This document shows, piece by piece, positions 24,195-32,855 of a stretch of DNA of 62,117 nucleotides. Source of the stretch: an uncultured Lachnospiraceae bacterium (GTDB lineage: Bacteria > Bacillota > Clostridia > Lachnospirales > Lachnospiraceae); contig CABUAW010000007.1 of assembly GCA_902489645.1 (NCBI GenBank), positions 1 through 62,117 on the forward strand, read 5' to 3'. How positions within the stretch are numbered: the first letter of the stretch is position 1; every line of letters begins with the position of its first letter. Position numbers and translations under genes: made by a program. The notes beneath the pieces were generated by a model that saw nothing but the letters and a program-made list of their open reading frames with translations, did not search any database and was not told the origin of the DNA.

Positions 24195-25432
24195 AATACC
24201 TCCTCAATTCCCATGGTATTGCCCACAATTGCAATACCGCATCGATTCTTCTGTAAATATTTTTCTAAAAATTGGCGGACATCCTCCCTGGTCACCTGAC
24301 GAATCCGCTGCAAATCCTCTTCCAAAACAATGGCCGTATCCCGAATTAAAAGAGACTTTCCCAGTCCGCTCATTCGATTGTAACTGCTCTCATAACCAAG
24401 GATTAATTCTGCCTGAATCTGCCGGATGGCAATATTTAATTCTTCCTCCGTCACGCCGTCACTTATGATACGGGATATCTCTTCAAAAATCGCATCCATA
24501 ACCGGTTTCGTCAGAGACGGCTGCATCGCTGCATATATTTGAAACAACCCGGCCTGCTCATAGGAGCTGCCATAAGAATATATCGCATAGGTCAGTCCCA
24601 GTTCATCGCGGATTTTCATAAAAAGCCGCGAATTCATGTTGCCTCCAAGCAGATTGTTGGCGACGGTCATCACATAACGTTCATCACTTAACACGGTACA
24701 ACAGTCAAAGGCCAAACACATATGATTCTGCTCAATATCCTTATTCCGCGTCCAGATAACCGGTTTAAATGCCGGAGAACAGCCGGAATCAGAACGCCGT
24801 CCCTGCGGTATTTTTCCAAAATACCGGTGAATCCATGTCATCATCACATCCTCGTCAAAATGGCCGGCCACCGAAATAACCATATTTTCTCCCACATAGA
24901 ACTGTTCAAAAAATTCAAGAAGTTTTTCCCTTGTAAAACCGGACACCACATCTTTTTCTCCCGATATGAGATATCCAAGAGGATGTTTGTCCCACACAGC
25001 CATCTGAAGATGTTCATGCACCAGGTCCTCCGGCGAATCCTCATACATATCGATTTCTTCCAAAATCACTCCAAGCTCTTTTTTCAGTTCTCTTTCATCA
25101 AACAGGGAATGACAAAGCATGTCTCCCAATATATCCAAAGCCTGCTCCGCATAAATATCTAAAGTTTTTGCGTAATAACAGGTGCAGTCCTTACAGGTAA
25201 AGGCATCCATATTACCGCCGATAGCTGTCATTTCATTGGCAATATCCGCCGCTGTTCTTGACGATGTTCCTTTAAACATCATGTGTTCAATGACATGGGC
25301 CATTCCATTATTCATCGTATTTTCATACATCGAACCAACACGTACCCAAACGCCAATCGATACAGAACGATAATTCGGCATTTCCTCCATCACAATGCGA
25401 ATACCGTTATTCAATTTTCGCTGCTGCGTCAT
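24191..25432 (-). CDS. M16-family zinc peptidase (MlpA/YmxG-like)
   Basis: A 413-residue insulinase/processing-peptidase homologue. The inverted zinc motif HVIEH (about 46-50) is complete, with the further Glu in KKELGVILEEI (about 120-130), so it should be active. The second half (from about 210) is the inactive-repeat domain. No signal peptide, so cytoplasmic. In many Firmicutes this gene lies next to pnp-rpsO; here it is 10 kb away and leads the DUF1700-rlmH-GNAT run. GAGGGA precedes the ATG. Confidence 0.88.
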   Translation of the reverse strand: MTQQRKLNNGIRIVMEEMPNYRSVSIGVWVRVGSMYENTMNNGMAHVIEHMMFKGTSSRTAADIANEMTAIGGNMDAFTCKDCTCYYAKTLDIYAEQALDILGDMLCHSLFDERELKKELGVILEEIDMYEDSPEDLVHEHLQMAVWDKHPLGYLISGEKDVVSGFTREKLLEFFEQFYVGENMVISVAGHFDEDVMMTWIHRYFGKIPQGRRSDSGCSPAFKPVIWTRNKDIEQNHMCLAFDCCTVLSDERYVMTVANNLLGGNMNSRLFMKIRDELGLTYAIYSYGSSYEQAGLFQIYAAMQPSLTKPVMDAIFEEISRIISDGVTEEELNIAIRQIQAELILGYESSYNRMSGLGKSLLIRDTAIVLEEDLQRIRQVTREDVRQFLEKYLQKNRCGIAIVGNTMGIEEVL

Positions 25433-25519
25433 TTCAATCCCTCTTACAAATAATTTTTAATAATAATGAGTATACTATAGATTTTGTTAAAATAACAGTA
25501 TAATTTTATGAACTCAGAA

Positions 25520-25549
25520 TTGTAACCTTGTCGTAAATTGTGTTATACT
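25520..25549 (+). promoter_or_regulatory. Promoter of the DUF1846 gene
   Basis: TTGTAA, 18 nt, TATACT on the plus strand with an upstream TG; 45 nt before the start codon. Confidence 0.6.
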
Positions 25550-25593
25550 GTTGTCAGATGTTTTTTAAGTCACTTACACAAGGGGGAAATGTT

Positions 25594-27099
25594 ATGAAAA
25601 TCGGATTTGACCCGGATAAATATATTCTCGAACAGTCAAAATATATTTTGGAACGTGTCAATAATTACGATAAGCTTTACCTGGAATTCGGGGGAAAATT
25701 AATTTCAGACTTGCATGCAAAGCGGGTCCTTCCAGGTTTTGATGAAAATGCAAAAATCAAATTGCTCCAACAATTAAAGGATAAATCCGAAATTATCATC
25801 TGTGTTTATGCCGGAGATATTGAACGAAACAAAATCCGCGGTGATTTCGGAATTACCTATGATATGGATGTCCTTCGCCTCATCGATGACCTGCGTGAAT
25901 ACGGCCTTGAAGTCAACAGCGTTGTTATTACCCGTTACAGCGGACAGCCGGCTACCACAGTCTTTATAAACAAGCTGGAACGCCGGAATATCAAAGTCTA
26001 TACCCACGAAGCCATCCTCGGCTATCCGACAGACGTGGATAAAATCGTCAGCAATGAAGGTTATGGCCGAAACCCTTATATTACCACGACCAAACCTATC
26101 GTTGTCGTTACGGCGCCGGGTCCGGGCAGCGGCAAGCTGGCCACCTGCCTGAATCAGCTCTACCACGAGCATCGTCTCGGAAAATCCGCCGGATATTCAA
26201 AATTCGAAACCTTCCCGGTATGGAACATTCCGTTAAAGCATCCGCTGAATGTGGCTTATGAAGCTGCCACGGTGGATTTAAAGGATGTCAATATGATTGA
26301 CTCCTTCCACTTGGACGCCTACGGCGAAATGGCTGTCAATTATAACCGTGATTTGGAAATGTTCCCCGTTATCCGTCGAATTATTGAACGCATAACCAAT
26401 GAAACGTCTGTTTACAAATCTCCGACGGACATGGGCGTCAACCGGATTGGCTTCGGTATCATTGACGATGAAGTCGTCCAGGAGGCCTCCCGCCAGGAAA
26501 TCATCCGCCGTTACTTCAAAACAAGCTGCGAATATAAAAAGGGACTGATTAATGAAGATGCCATGCAGCGGATGTATCTGATTATGGAAAACATGGGGCT
26601 GAAACCCGAAGAACGCAGCGTTGTTCTTCCGGCCCGTGAATTAGCCGAAAAATATAAGGGCATTTTGATTAACAACGATATCTGTTCCGTTACGGCAATT
26701 CAGTTGGAGGACGGGCAGATAATCACGGGCAAAAAATCCGAATTAATGAGCGCCTGCGGAGCCATGATATTAAATGCCATTAAATATCTGGCCGGTATTT
26801 CTGATGAGATTCCTCTCATTTCCCACAATATCCTGGAGCCAATGATTCATTTAAAGAAAAATCATCTTCACAATAAATATACGGCCCTCAACAGTGAGGA
26901 AATTTTAATCGCCCTGAGCATCAGCGCAGTAACAAACCCTGTGGCCCAGGTTGCCATGGACAATTTGAGCAAGCTCCGCGGATTACAGGCCCATTCAACC
27001 ATTATGCTGACCCGGAATGACGAACAGACGCTTCGCAAACTGGGTATCGATGTGACAAGCGACCCTTACTATCCGTCGGACAGTTTATCTTATAATTAA
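25594..27099 (+). CDS. DUF1846 domain protein
   Basis: About 501 residues from the ATG at 25594 (MKIGFDPDKYILEQSKYI), with AAGGGGGAAA before it. The earlier in-frame TTG lies in the promoter region. The sequence matches the DUF1846 family of Firmicutes: LYLEFGGKLISDLHAKRVLPGF in pieces, then VVVTAPGPGSGKLATCLNQL (about 170-190), which looks like a phosphate-binding loop, and QAHSTIMLTRNDEQTLRKLGI near the end. The family is widespread and conserved, but its biochemical role is not established. Monocistronic, between a promoter and a terminator. Confidence 0.88.
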   Translation: MKIGFDPDKYILEQSKYILERVNNYDKLYLEFGGKLISDLHAKRVLPGFDENAKIKLLQQLKDKSEIIICVYAGDIERNKIRGDFGITYDMDVLRLIDDLREYGLEVNSVVITRYSGQPATTVFINKLERRNIKVYTHEAILGYPTDVDKIVSNEGYGRNPYITTTKPIVVVTAPGPGSGKLATCLNQLYHEHRLGKSAGYSKFETFPVWNIPLKHPLNVAYEAATVDLKDVNMIDSFHLDAYGEMAVNYNRDLEMFPVIRRIIERITNETSVYKSPTDMGVNRIGFGIIDDEVVQEASRQEIIRRYFKTSCEYKKGLINEDAMQRMYLIMENMGLKPEERSVVLPARELAEKYKGILINNDICSVTAIQLEDGQIITGKKSELMSACGAMILNAIKYLAGISDEIPLISHNILEPMIHLKKNHLHNKYTALNSEEILIALSISAVTNPVAQVAMDNLSKLRGLQAHSTIMLTRNDEQTLRKLGIDVTSDPYYPSDSLSYN

Positions 27100-27109
27100 A
27101 TTTCAAAAA

Positions 27110-27149
27110 ATGAGTATCAATTTTCATTCAAAGAAAAATGATACTCATA
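27110..27149 (+). terminator. Terminator of the DUF1846 gene
   Basis: ATGAGTATCA pairs with TGATACTCAT and is followed by ATTTTTTT. Confidence 0.85.
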
Positions 27150-27208
27150 TTTTTTTGTTCAAAAGTTCATACTAGAATTATCTTTTAATTATTCAGGAGG
27201 TAATTACT

Positions 27209-27742
27209 ATGAAAACACAGCGAACATACTTATTTTGGGTACTCTCACTTCTTACCGCCCTCTTAATCACCGGCTGTTCCAGTGCCGACAAAGCAGGCAC
27301 ACAGGCCAGAACAGACCTGACCTCGGAACACGTCCGCGGCCTGTATTCCGGCATGGCCCGAAAAGATGTGGAGGATTTGCTTGGCACCGGAGATAAAAGT
27401 CTGGCCGAACACGAAAAAATAGATGTTTACAGCCTTTCCGACGGCACAACCGCAGTCCTCCGTTACCGAGACGACACATTATTAGGTGCTTATCTTCGCG
27501 ACAAAGATAATATGGAAACTTCGATTTTCGGTCAGGACACAACGAACATGGGTGGTGTCAACGGTGTCACCGATACCAGCAGTTCTCTGGAGCAAGATAA
27601 TACAAACGATACGGATACCGGCGCCATGAACGATGGTAATGCAAACAACAGGGCTTCCGGTAACACAGGACTCGAAAATTCCGACTTAAATAATGCGGCC
27701 GATTCTGCCACCGAGGCGGAAAGCGAATCCAATAACCGATAA
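27209..27742 (+). CDS. Lipoprotein with a small SmpA/BamE-like domain
   Basis: A 177-residue protein with a lipoprotein signal peptide: hydrophobic stretch to LLITGC, with the lipidated Cys at residue 23. Residues about 40-100 (YSGMARKDVEDLLGTGD, LSDGTTAVLRYRDDTLLGAYLRD) resemble the small alpha/beta SmpA/OmlA-type domain found in many secreted proteins. The remaining 75 residues are a low-complexity Asn/Asp/Ser/Thr-rich tail, presumably disordered on the cell surface. AGGAGG precedes the ATG. Role unknown. Confidence 0.75.
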   Translation: MKTQRTYLFWVLSLLTALLITGCSSADKAGTQARTDLTSEHVRGLYSGMARKDVEDLLGTGDKSLAEHEKIDVYSLSDGTTAVLRYRDDTLLGAYLRDKDNMETSIFGQDTTNMGGVNGVTDTSSSLEQDNTNDTDTGAMNDGNANNRASGNTGLENSDLNNAADSATEAESESNNR

Positions 27743-27758
27743 CCTGACCCAATGCGCA

Positions 27759-27789
27759 AAAACGCCGCCTGGAAAACCAGACGGCGTTT
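27759..27789. terminator. Bidirectional terminator (lipoprotein gene / nifJ)
   Basis: AAACGCCG-CCTGG-AAAA-CCAG-ACGGCGTTT hairpin, with A/T-rich flanks on both sides, placed between the two converging genes. Confidence 0.88.
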
Positions 27790-27826
27790 CTTTATTTATC
27801 CGTTACATACGGAATGACTATTTGAA

Positions 27827-30800
27827 TTATTCAGCAGCCATTTTAATGTAACCAGCAAGTCTTTCTTTAGCGTCTTCTTCGTTCTTAGCGAACATTGCTT
27901 CAGCGATTTCTGGGAATGTTCTCTGTAAGGAAGAATAACGTACTTCATTCATAATGAAGTCTCTGAAGCTTCCCTTTGGTTCTTTTGTGGAATCAAGGAT
28001 AAATGGATTCTTTCCTTCTGCTTTCAGCAGTGGATTGTATCTCCACATATGCCAGTATCCGCAGGCAACAGCTTCTTTAATTCTTGTCTGAGCACCGCTC
28101 ATACCACCCTTAATACCATGGTTGATACATGGAGCATAACCGATAATCAGGGATGGACCCGGATAGCTTTCAGCTTCTTTCAAAGCCTTAACCAACTGAC
28201 CCTGATTTGCGCCCATAGCAACTTCTGCTACGTATACATAACCATAGGAAACAGCCATCATACCAAGGTCTTTCTTCTTCTGTTTCTTACCGGAAGCAGC
28301 GAATTTAGCAACGGCACCTGTTGGTGTGGATTTGGAAGCCTGTCCACCTGTGTTGGAGTAAACTTCTGTATCATATACGAATACGTTGATATCTTCACCG
28401 GAAGCTAATACATGGTCTAAGCCGCCGTAACCGATATCGTATGCCCATCCGTCACCACCGAAAATCCACTGAGATTTCTTAACGAGTAAGTCAGCGTTCT
28501 TTTCGATAGCTTCACAAGCTGCTTTAACTTCGCCATCACACTGACAATCTTTAACAGCTGCTAACAATGCTGCTGCGGAAACTTTGGATTCTTCACCTAA
28601 ATCCATAGTTGCAATCCAGTTTTCCATAGCTTCTTTTACAGTACCAGTAGCTTTTTCAGCGGCTGCTTTTACTGTATCACGAAGACCAAGTCTACGCTGT
28701 TTCTGGCCTAAGTACATACCTAAACCAAATTCTGCGTTATCTTCGAACAGGGAGTTACACCAAGCAGGACCCTGTCCTTTTTCATTTGTTGTATATGGCA
28801 TAGATGGTGTGGAAGCACCCCAGATAGAGGAACATCCTGTAGCGTTTGCAATCTGCATACGGTCACCAAATAACTGTGTCATCAATTTAGCGTAAGGTGT
28901 TTCACCACAACCAGCACAAGCTCCGGAGAACTCGAATAATGGCTGTTCGAACTGGCTGCCTTTAACACTGAATTTGTCCATTGGGTTTGGTTTCTTGGAA
29001 ACGCTCATTGCATATTCCCAGTTTGCAGCTTCTGCTTCCTGTGTATGTGCAGGAACCATTGTAAGAGCTTTTTCCTTAGCCGGGCAGACATTTGCACAGC
29101 TTCCGCATCCAAGACAGTCAAGTGGAGATACCTGCATCTTGAACATGTACTGGTCAACGCCTTTGCCTTTACCTGCTACTGCACCAAATCCAGCAGGAGC
29201 TGCTGCATTTTCTTCAGCGGATAACAGGACTGGACGAATTGTTGCATGAGGACATACATAAGAACACTGGTTACACTGGATACACTTGGAAGCATCCCAT
29301 GCTGGAACCATCGTTGCAACACCACGTTTTTCATATGCGGATGTTCCTAATTCAAAATGTCCGTCTTCTCTTCCAAGATACATACTAACTGGAAGGTCGT
29401 CACCTTTACAAGCGTTCATAGGCTGTACAATATTCTTAACGAATTCTGGTACTTCTTTAACATTTGTAGCTTCCGGTTCAACTGCGTTTGCCCATTCAGC
29501 AGGAACAGCAACTTCTACAGCACCGTCAACACCAGCGTCTACTGCCGCATAGTTCATGTTAACGATAGCTTCACCCTTCTTACCGTAGGATTTGTAGATA
29601 GCTTCTTTCATGTATTTAACTGCATCGTCAATCGGAATAATGTTAGCCAGTTTGAAGAAAGCTGCCTGAAGTACGGAGTTTGTACGGTTACCAAGGCCGA
29701 TTTCTCTGGCAATCTTAGTCGCGTTGATTGTATAGAATTTAACGTGTTTCTGAGCAAGGGCTCTCTTAACGCTTGCTGGCAGTTTTTCGTCTAATTCTTC
29801 TGCTGTCCATTCTGTATTGAACAGGAATGTACCGCCGTCTTTAACATCGCCCAGCATATCATACAGGTTAATGTATGCTTCGTTATGACATGCAACAAAG
29901 TCTGCTGTTGTAACAAGGTATGTAGAACGGATTGGTTTTTTACCAAAACGTAAGTGGGACTGTGTAACACCACCGGATTTCTTGGAATCATAGTGGAAGT
30001 ATGCCTGAGCGTACATATCTGTATGGTCACCGATAATCTTGATGGAGTTCTTGTTTGCACCAACCGTACCGTCGGCACCAAGGCCCCAGAATTTACAGCT
30101 TGTTGTACCTTCGCCGGCCACGTCAACCTGTGGAAGAACTGGCAGGGACAGATTTGTAACGTCATCCACGATACCGATTGTAAAGTTGTTCTTTGGAGCG
30201 TCAAGTTTCAGGTTTTCGTATACGGAAATAATCTGGCTTGGAGTAACGTCCTTAGAACCAAGACCATAACGTCCGCCGACGATTGTAGCCTGTTTTCCAG
30301 CTCTGTAGTATGCAGCGAGAACGTCCAGATATACTGGTTCTCCGATTGCACCATTTTCTTTATCTCTGTCGAGAACGGCAATCTTCGTAGCTGTTTCAGG
30401 AATAGCTGCAAGGAAAGCATCCTCTTTGAATGGTCTGTAAAGGTGAATCTGAACCAAACCTACTTTTTCGCCTTTAGCCATCATGTAATCAATTGTTTCT
30501 TTAGCGGCATCACAGACAGAACCCATAGCGATAATTACGCGGTCAGCCTGCGGGTCACCATAGTAGTTGAATAATTTGTAGTCACGGCCAGTCATAGCGC
30601 TGACTTTTTCCATGTATTCTTCAACAACTTCCGGAAGAGCGTCATAGAAACGGTTACGAGCTTCACAACCCTGCATGAAGATATCCGGGTTCTGAGCTGT
30701 ACCACGAACAACTGGATGTTCTGGGTTTAATGCGTTCTTTCTGAATTCAGCCAGTGCATCGTAATCAACTAACTTAGCTAATTCATCATAGTCTGTACAT

Positions 30801-31351
30801 TCAACTTTCTGAATTTCGTGAGATGTACGGAAACCATCAAAGAAGTGAAGGAATGGTACACGGCCTTTGATAGCTGCCAAATGAGCGACTGCAGCTAAAT
30901 CCATAACTTCCTGAACAGAACCGGAACACAGCATAGCAAAACCTGTCTGACGGCAAGCCATAACGTCTGTATGGTCACCGAAGATGTTCAGTGCATGTGT
31001 TGCAAGAGCTCTGGCACTTACATGGAATACAGTAGGTAACTGCTCACCAGCGATTTTGTACATATTCGGAATCATCAGAAGAAGGCCCTGAGATGCTGTA
31101 TATGTTGTTGTTAAAGCACCTGTGGAAAGGGAACCGTGTACAGTACCGGCTGCACCTGCCTCGGACTGCATCTCAACAACTTCTACAGTCTGTCCGAAAA
31201 TATTCTTTCTGCCGTTTGCAGCCCATTCGTCTGTAACTTCGGCCATTGGTGAGGATGGTGTGATTGGGAAAATACCAGCTACTTCTGTAAACGCATAGGA
31301 AGTCCATGCAGCAGCAGTATTACCATCCATGGTTTTCATAACTTTTGCCAT
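27827..31351 (-). CDS. nifJ: Pyruvate:ferredoxin (flavodoxin) oxidoreductase
   Basis: Oxidises pyruvate to acetyl-CoA and CO2, reducing ferredoxin; the central enzyme of clostridial fermentation. The start at 31351 (MAKVMKTMDG) has AAAGGAGA upstream; the earlier ATG is part of that site. The single chain of 1174 residues has the fused-domain layout: pyrimidine-binding domain with GIFPITPSSPMAE, a gamma domain, the ferredoxin-like domain with two 4Fe-4S motifs CIQCNQCSYVCPH and CLGCGSCANVCPAKE (about 690-760), and the TPP domain with GDGWAYDIGYGGLDHVL and NTGGQASKSTP. A third cluster is suggested by CAGCGETPY. Strong codon bias suggests high expression. Confidence 0.97.
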   Translation of the reverse strand: MAKVMKTMDGNTAAAWTSYAFTEVAGIFPITPSSPMAEVTDEWAANGRKNIFGQTVEVVEMQSEAGAAGTVHGSLSTGALTTTYTASQGLLLMIPNMYKIAGEQLPTVFHVSARALATHALNIFGDHTDVMACRQTGFAMLCSGSVQEVMDLAAVAHLAAIKGRVPFLHFFDGFRTSHEIQKVECTDYDELAKLVDYDALAEFRKNALNPEHPVVRGTAQNPDIFMQGCEARNRFYDALPEVVEEYMEKVSAMTGRDYKLFNYYGDPQADRVIIAMGSVCDAAKETIDYMMAKGEKVGLVQIHLYRPFKEDAFLAAIPETATKIAVLDRDKENGAIGEPVYLDVLAAYYRAGKQATIVGGRYGLGSKDVTPSQIISVYENLKLDAPKNNFTIGIVDDVTNLSLPVLPQVDVAGEGTTSCKFWGLGADGTVGANKNSIKIIGDHTDMYAQAYFHYDSKKSGGVTQSHLRFGKKPIRSTYLVTTADFVACHNEAYINLYDMLGDVKDGGTFLFNTEWTAEELDEKLPASVKRALAQKHVKFYTINATKIAREIGLGNRTNSVLQAAFFKLANIIPIDDAVKYMKEAIYKSYGKKGEAIVNMNYAAVDAGVDGAVEVAVPAEWANAVEPEATNVKEVPEFVKNIVQPMNACKGDDLPVSMYLGREDGHFELGTSAYEKRGVATMVPAWDASKCIQCNQCSYVCPHATIRPVLLSAEENAAAPAGFGAVAGKGKGVDQYMFKMQVSPLDCLGCGSCANVCPAKEKALTMVPAHTQEAEAANWEYAMSVSKKPNPMDKFSVKGSQFEQPLFEFSGACAGCGETPYAKLMTQLFGDRMQIANATGCSSIWGASTPSMPYTTNEKGQGPAWCNSLFEDNAEFGLGMYLGQKQRRLGLRDTVKAAAEKATGTVKEAMENWIATMDLGEESKVSAAALLAAVKDCQCDGEVKAACEAIEKNADLLVKKSQWIFGGDGWAYDIGYGGLDHVLASGEDINVFVYDTEVYSNTGGQASKSTPTGAVAKFAASGKKQKKKDLGMMAVSYGYVYVAEVAMGANQGQLVKALKEAESYPGPSLIIGYAPCINHGIKGGMSGAQTRIKEAVACGYWHMWRYNPLLKAEGKNPFILDSTKEPKGSFRDFIMNEVRYSSLQRTFPEIAEAMFAKNEEDAKERLAGYIKMAAE

Positions 31352-31400
31352 TTTGAAATAATCTCCTTTCATTTGTGTAGCATATCATAATGCAAAGCGC

Positions 31401-31429
31401 ATTATATTCCAATGATTATTTTAATACAA
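31401..31429 (-). promoter_or_regulatory. Promoter of nifJ
   Basis: TTGTAT, 17 nt, TATAAT on the minus strand. A second pair, TTGACG and TAAAAT, lies slightly upstream and may be an alternative promoter. Confidence 0.6.
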
Positions 31430-31498
31430 GTTGAACAATTACGTCAAGGAATAAACGTATAAAAATTGTTCATATTTCAGAACAACCGCCAGAGTCTC

Positions 31499-32545
31499 TC
31501 ACATGGCTTTGTCAATAGAGATATAATAAGAATCCGAATAGCCCTCGTAATAGTTAATATATACCTCGTATCCATCCGTATCGAAAAAGACATATTCATC
31601 CTTTTCGGCAGCGCCCCGCTGCTTCTGAAACTCCTTCCTGAACTTCTCACCGTTTCCGGTTAATGCCTGCATGGTAGACACGTAAAATTCTTCGGCCCTC
31701 TCGCTGTCACAAACGCTATAGCTGACTTCATGGAGCTTTTTGCTGAACGTATCCCAGGATATATTGTAATAATACCCGATATCCGTTTCCATATCATACA
31801 TCCGCTCCTGTACAAAATATGTATATGAATAGTCTCTGCCATAATCGTATGAATAATTATTTGACGTATCCGAAAAATAAGAAATATCCACTCCGAGTTT
31901 TGACAATTCCGGTTCAACCGCCGCAACAAATTCATCGATTGTTACTTCCATATGTTCGATACCCGTACATTCCCTGCCCCCGGCCATCACCTCCTCATCG
32001 GTGTACTCTATGCGTTCTCCATCGCCATTTCCAGAATACCAGCCTCCGTCTTCTCCATAAATATCCTCTGTGTCCTCAACAACCGGATTCGGAACCGTCC
32101 CCGAAATACTTACCGAAGACCGCTTTTCCATATGACCGATTATCTCGGCAATCATGGATATCGCTGAAAAGGCTACCAATAAAATAATTATCACTTTGGC
32201 TCTTCCCGGCGGCCGTTTTTCCGAATCAGACATTCTATTCTGTACAGGTTCCCGGTAAACCGTGTATGGATTCTTCTTCACCTCGCCCTTTCCATCATCC
32301 CGGCTTCCGTCATCCCTGCGCTTCTTTTTTTTCTTATCTGACAGGGGCACCATCGTCACCGAGCCATCCTCATGATAATCATAATCGTGTTCCCCTGAGT
32401 CATAGGAACAATCCTGTCCCTTCATCGTATCCGTGTTATAGTGAATATCCAGATATTGTGGTTTCCATACAAAGGAATTACAATAATCACAGCGATGTGC
32501 TTTTTTCATCGGCTGGTCACATAAAGGACATATACGTACTTTCAT
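31499..32545 (-). CDS. Zinc-ribbon, single-pass membrane protein of unknown function
   Basis: A 348-residue protein. A four-cysteine ribbon opens it: CPLC (6, 9) and CDYC (19, 22). A charged cytoplasmic linker (KKKKKRRDD) and one membrane segment (about 117-137) follow. The outer part starts with an acidic, Gly-rich linker and ends in a Tyr-rich alpha/beta domain of about 150 residues (for example SDTSNNYSYDYGRDYSY and FYVSTMQALTGNGEKFRKEF). This ribbon-TM-sensor layout resembles other Firmicutes envelope proteins with N-terminal ribbons, but I recognise no family. It stands alone with its own promoter. Confidence 0.7.
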   Translation of the reverse strand: MKVRICPLCDQPMKKAHRCDYCNSFVWKPQYLDIHYNTDTMKGQDCSYDSGEHDYDYHEDGSVTMVPLSDKKKKKRRDDGSRDDGKGEVKKNPYTVYREPVQNRMSDSEKRPPGRAKVIIILLVAFSAISMIAEIIGHMEKRSSVSISGTVPNPVVEDTEDIYGEDGGWYSGNGDGERIEYTDEEVMAGGRECTGIEHMEVTIDEFVAAVEPELSKLGVDISYFSDTSNNYSYDYGRDYSYTYFVQERMYDMETDIGYYYNISWDTFSKKLHEVSYSVCDSERAEEFYVSTMQALTGNGEKFRKEFQKQRGAAEKDEYVFFDTDGYEVYINYYEGYSDSYYISIDKAM

Positions 32546-32579
32546 TACACTGTTCTCGCTTTCTCTTCCAGATACTTAT

Positions 32580-32608
32580 ATTTTACAGTAAATATGCCTA
32601 ATAAACAA
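32580..32608 (-). promoter_or_regulatory. Promoter of the 348-residue membrane protein
   Basis: TTGTTT, 17 nt, TAAAAT on the minus strand, about 35 nt before the ATG. A further TATAAT lies upstream near 32700 without a convincing -35. Confidence 0.5.
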
Positions 32609-32762
32609 GAGAATTTCTCTGGATAATTTCGACAATTTCACCTACCGCATTCAAACTGGCATCGAATTTTTTTTATTTTTATATTTTCTATTATTATATC
32701 ACACATTCGCCAAATTGAGTATATATTTTTGATAAATTTCTGACAATTTTTACTATAAAAAA
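32609..32762. other. AT-rich intergenic stretch, nothing further seen
   Basis: Part of the 310-bp gap between the membrane protein gene and pnp. Apart from the promoter and the pnp terminator I find no gene; a 64-codon ORF here overlaps the terminator and has no ribosome binding site. Confidence 0.4.
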
Positions 32763-32808
32763 GGCGCATCCGCCGCAAAATTCTTTTCATTTTTGCAGAG
32801 GATACGCC
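32763..32808 (-). terminator. Terminator of pnp
   Basis: A long stem with GGCG(C/T)ATCC and CGCAAAA/TTTTTGC pairings and few mismatches, followed on the minus strand by TTTTTT. Confidence 0.85.
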
Positions 32809-32855
32809 AAATTTAATCTCAATTCGCTTCAAAAATGCACGCAGCCTTTTACTGT

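Noticed and set aside
32638..32832. 64-codon ORF upstream of pnp
   Set aside because: It overlaps the pnp terminator hairpin and has no ribosome binding site.
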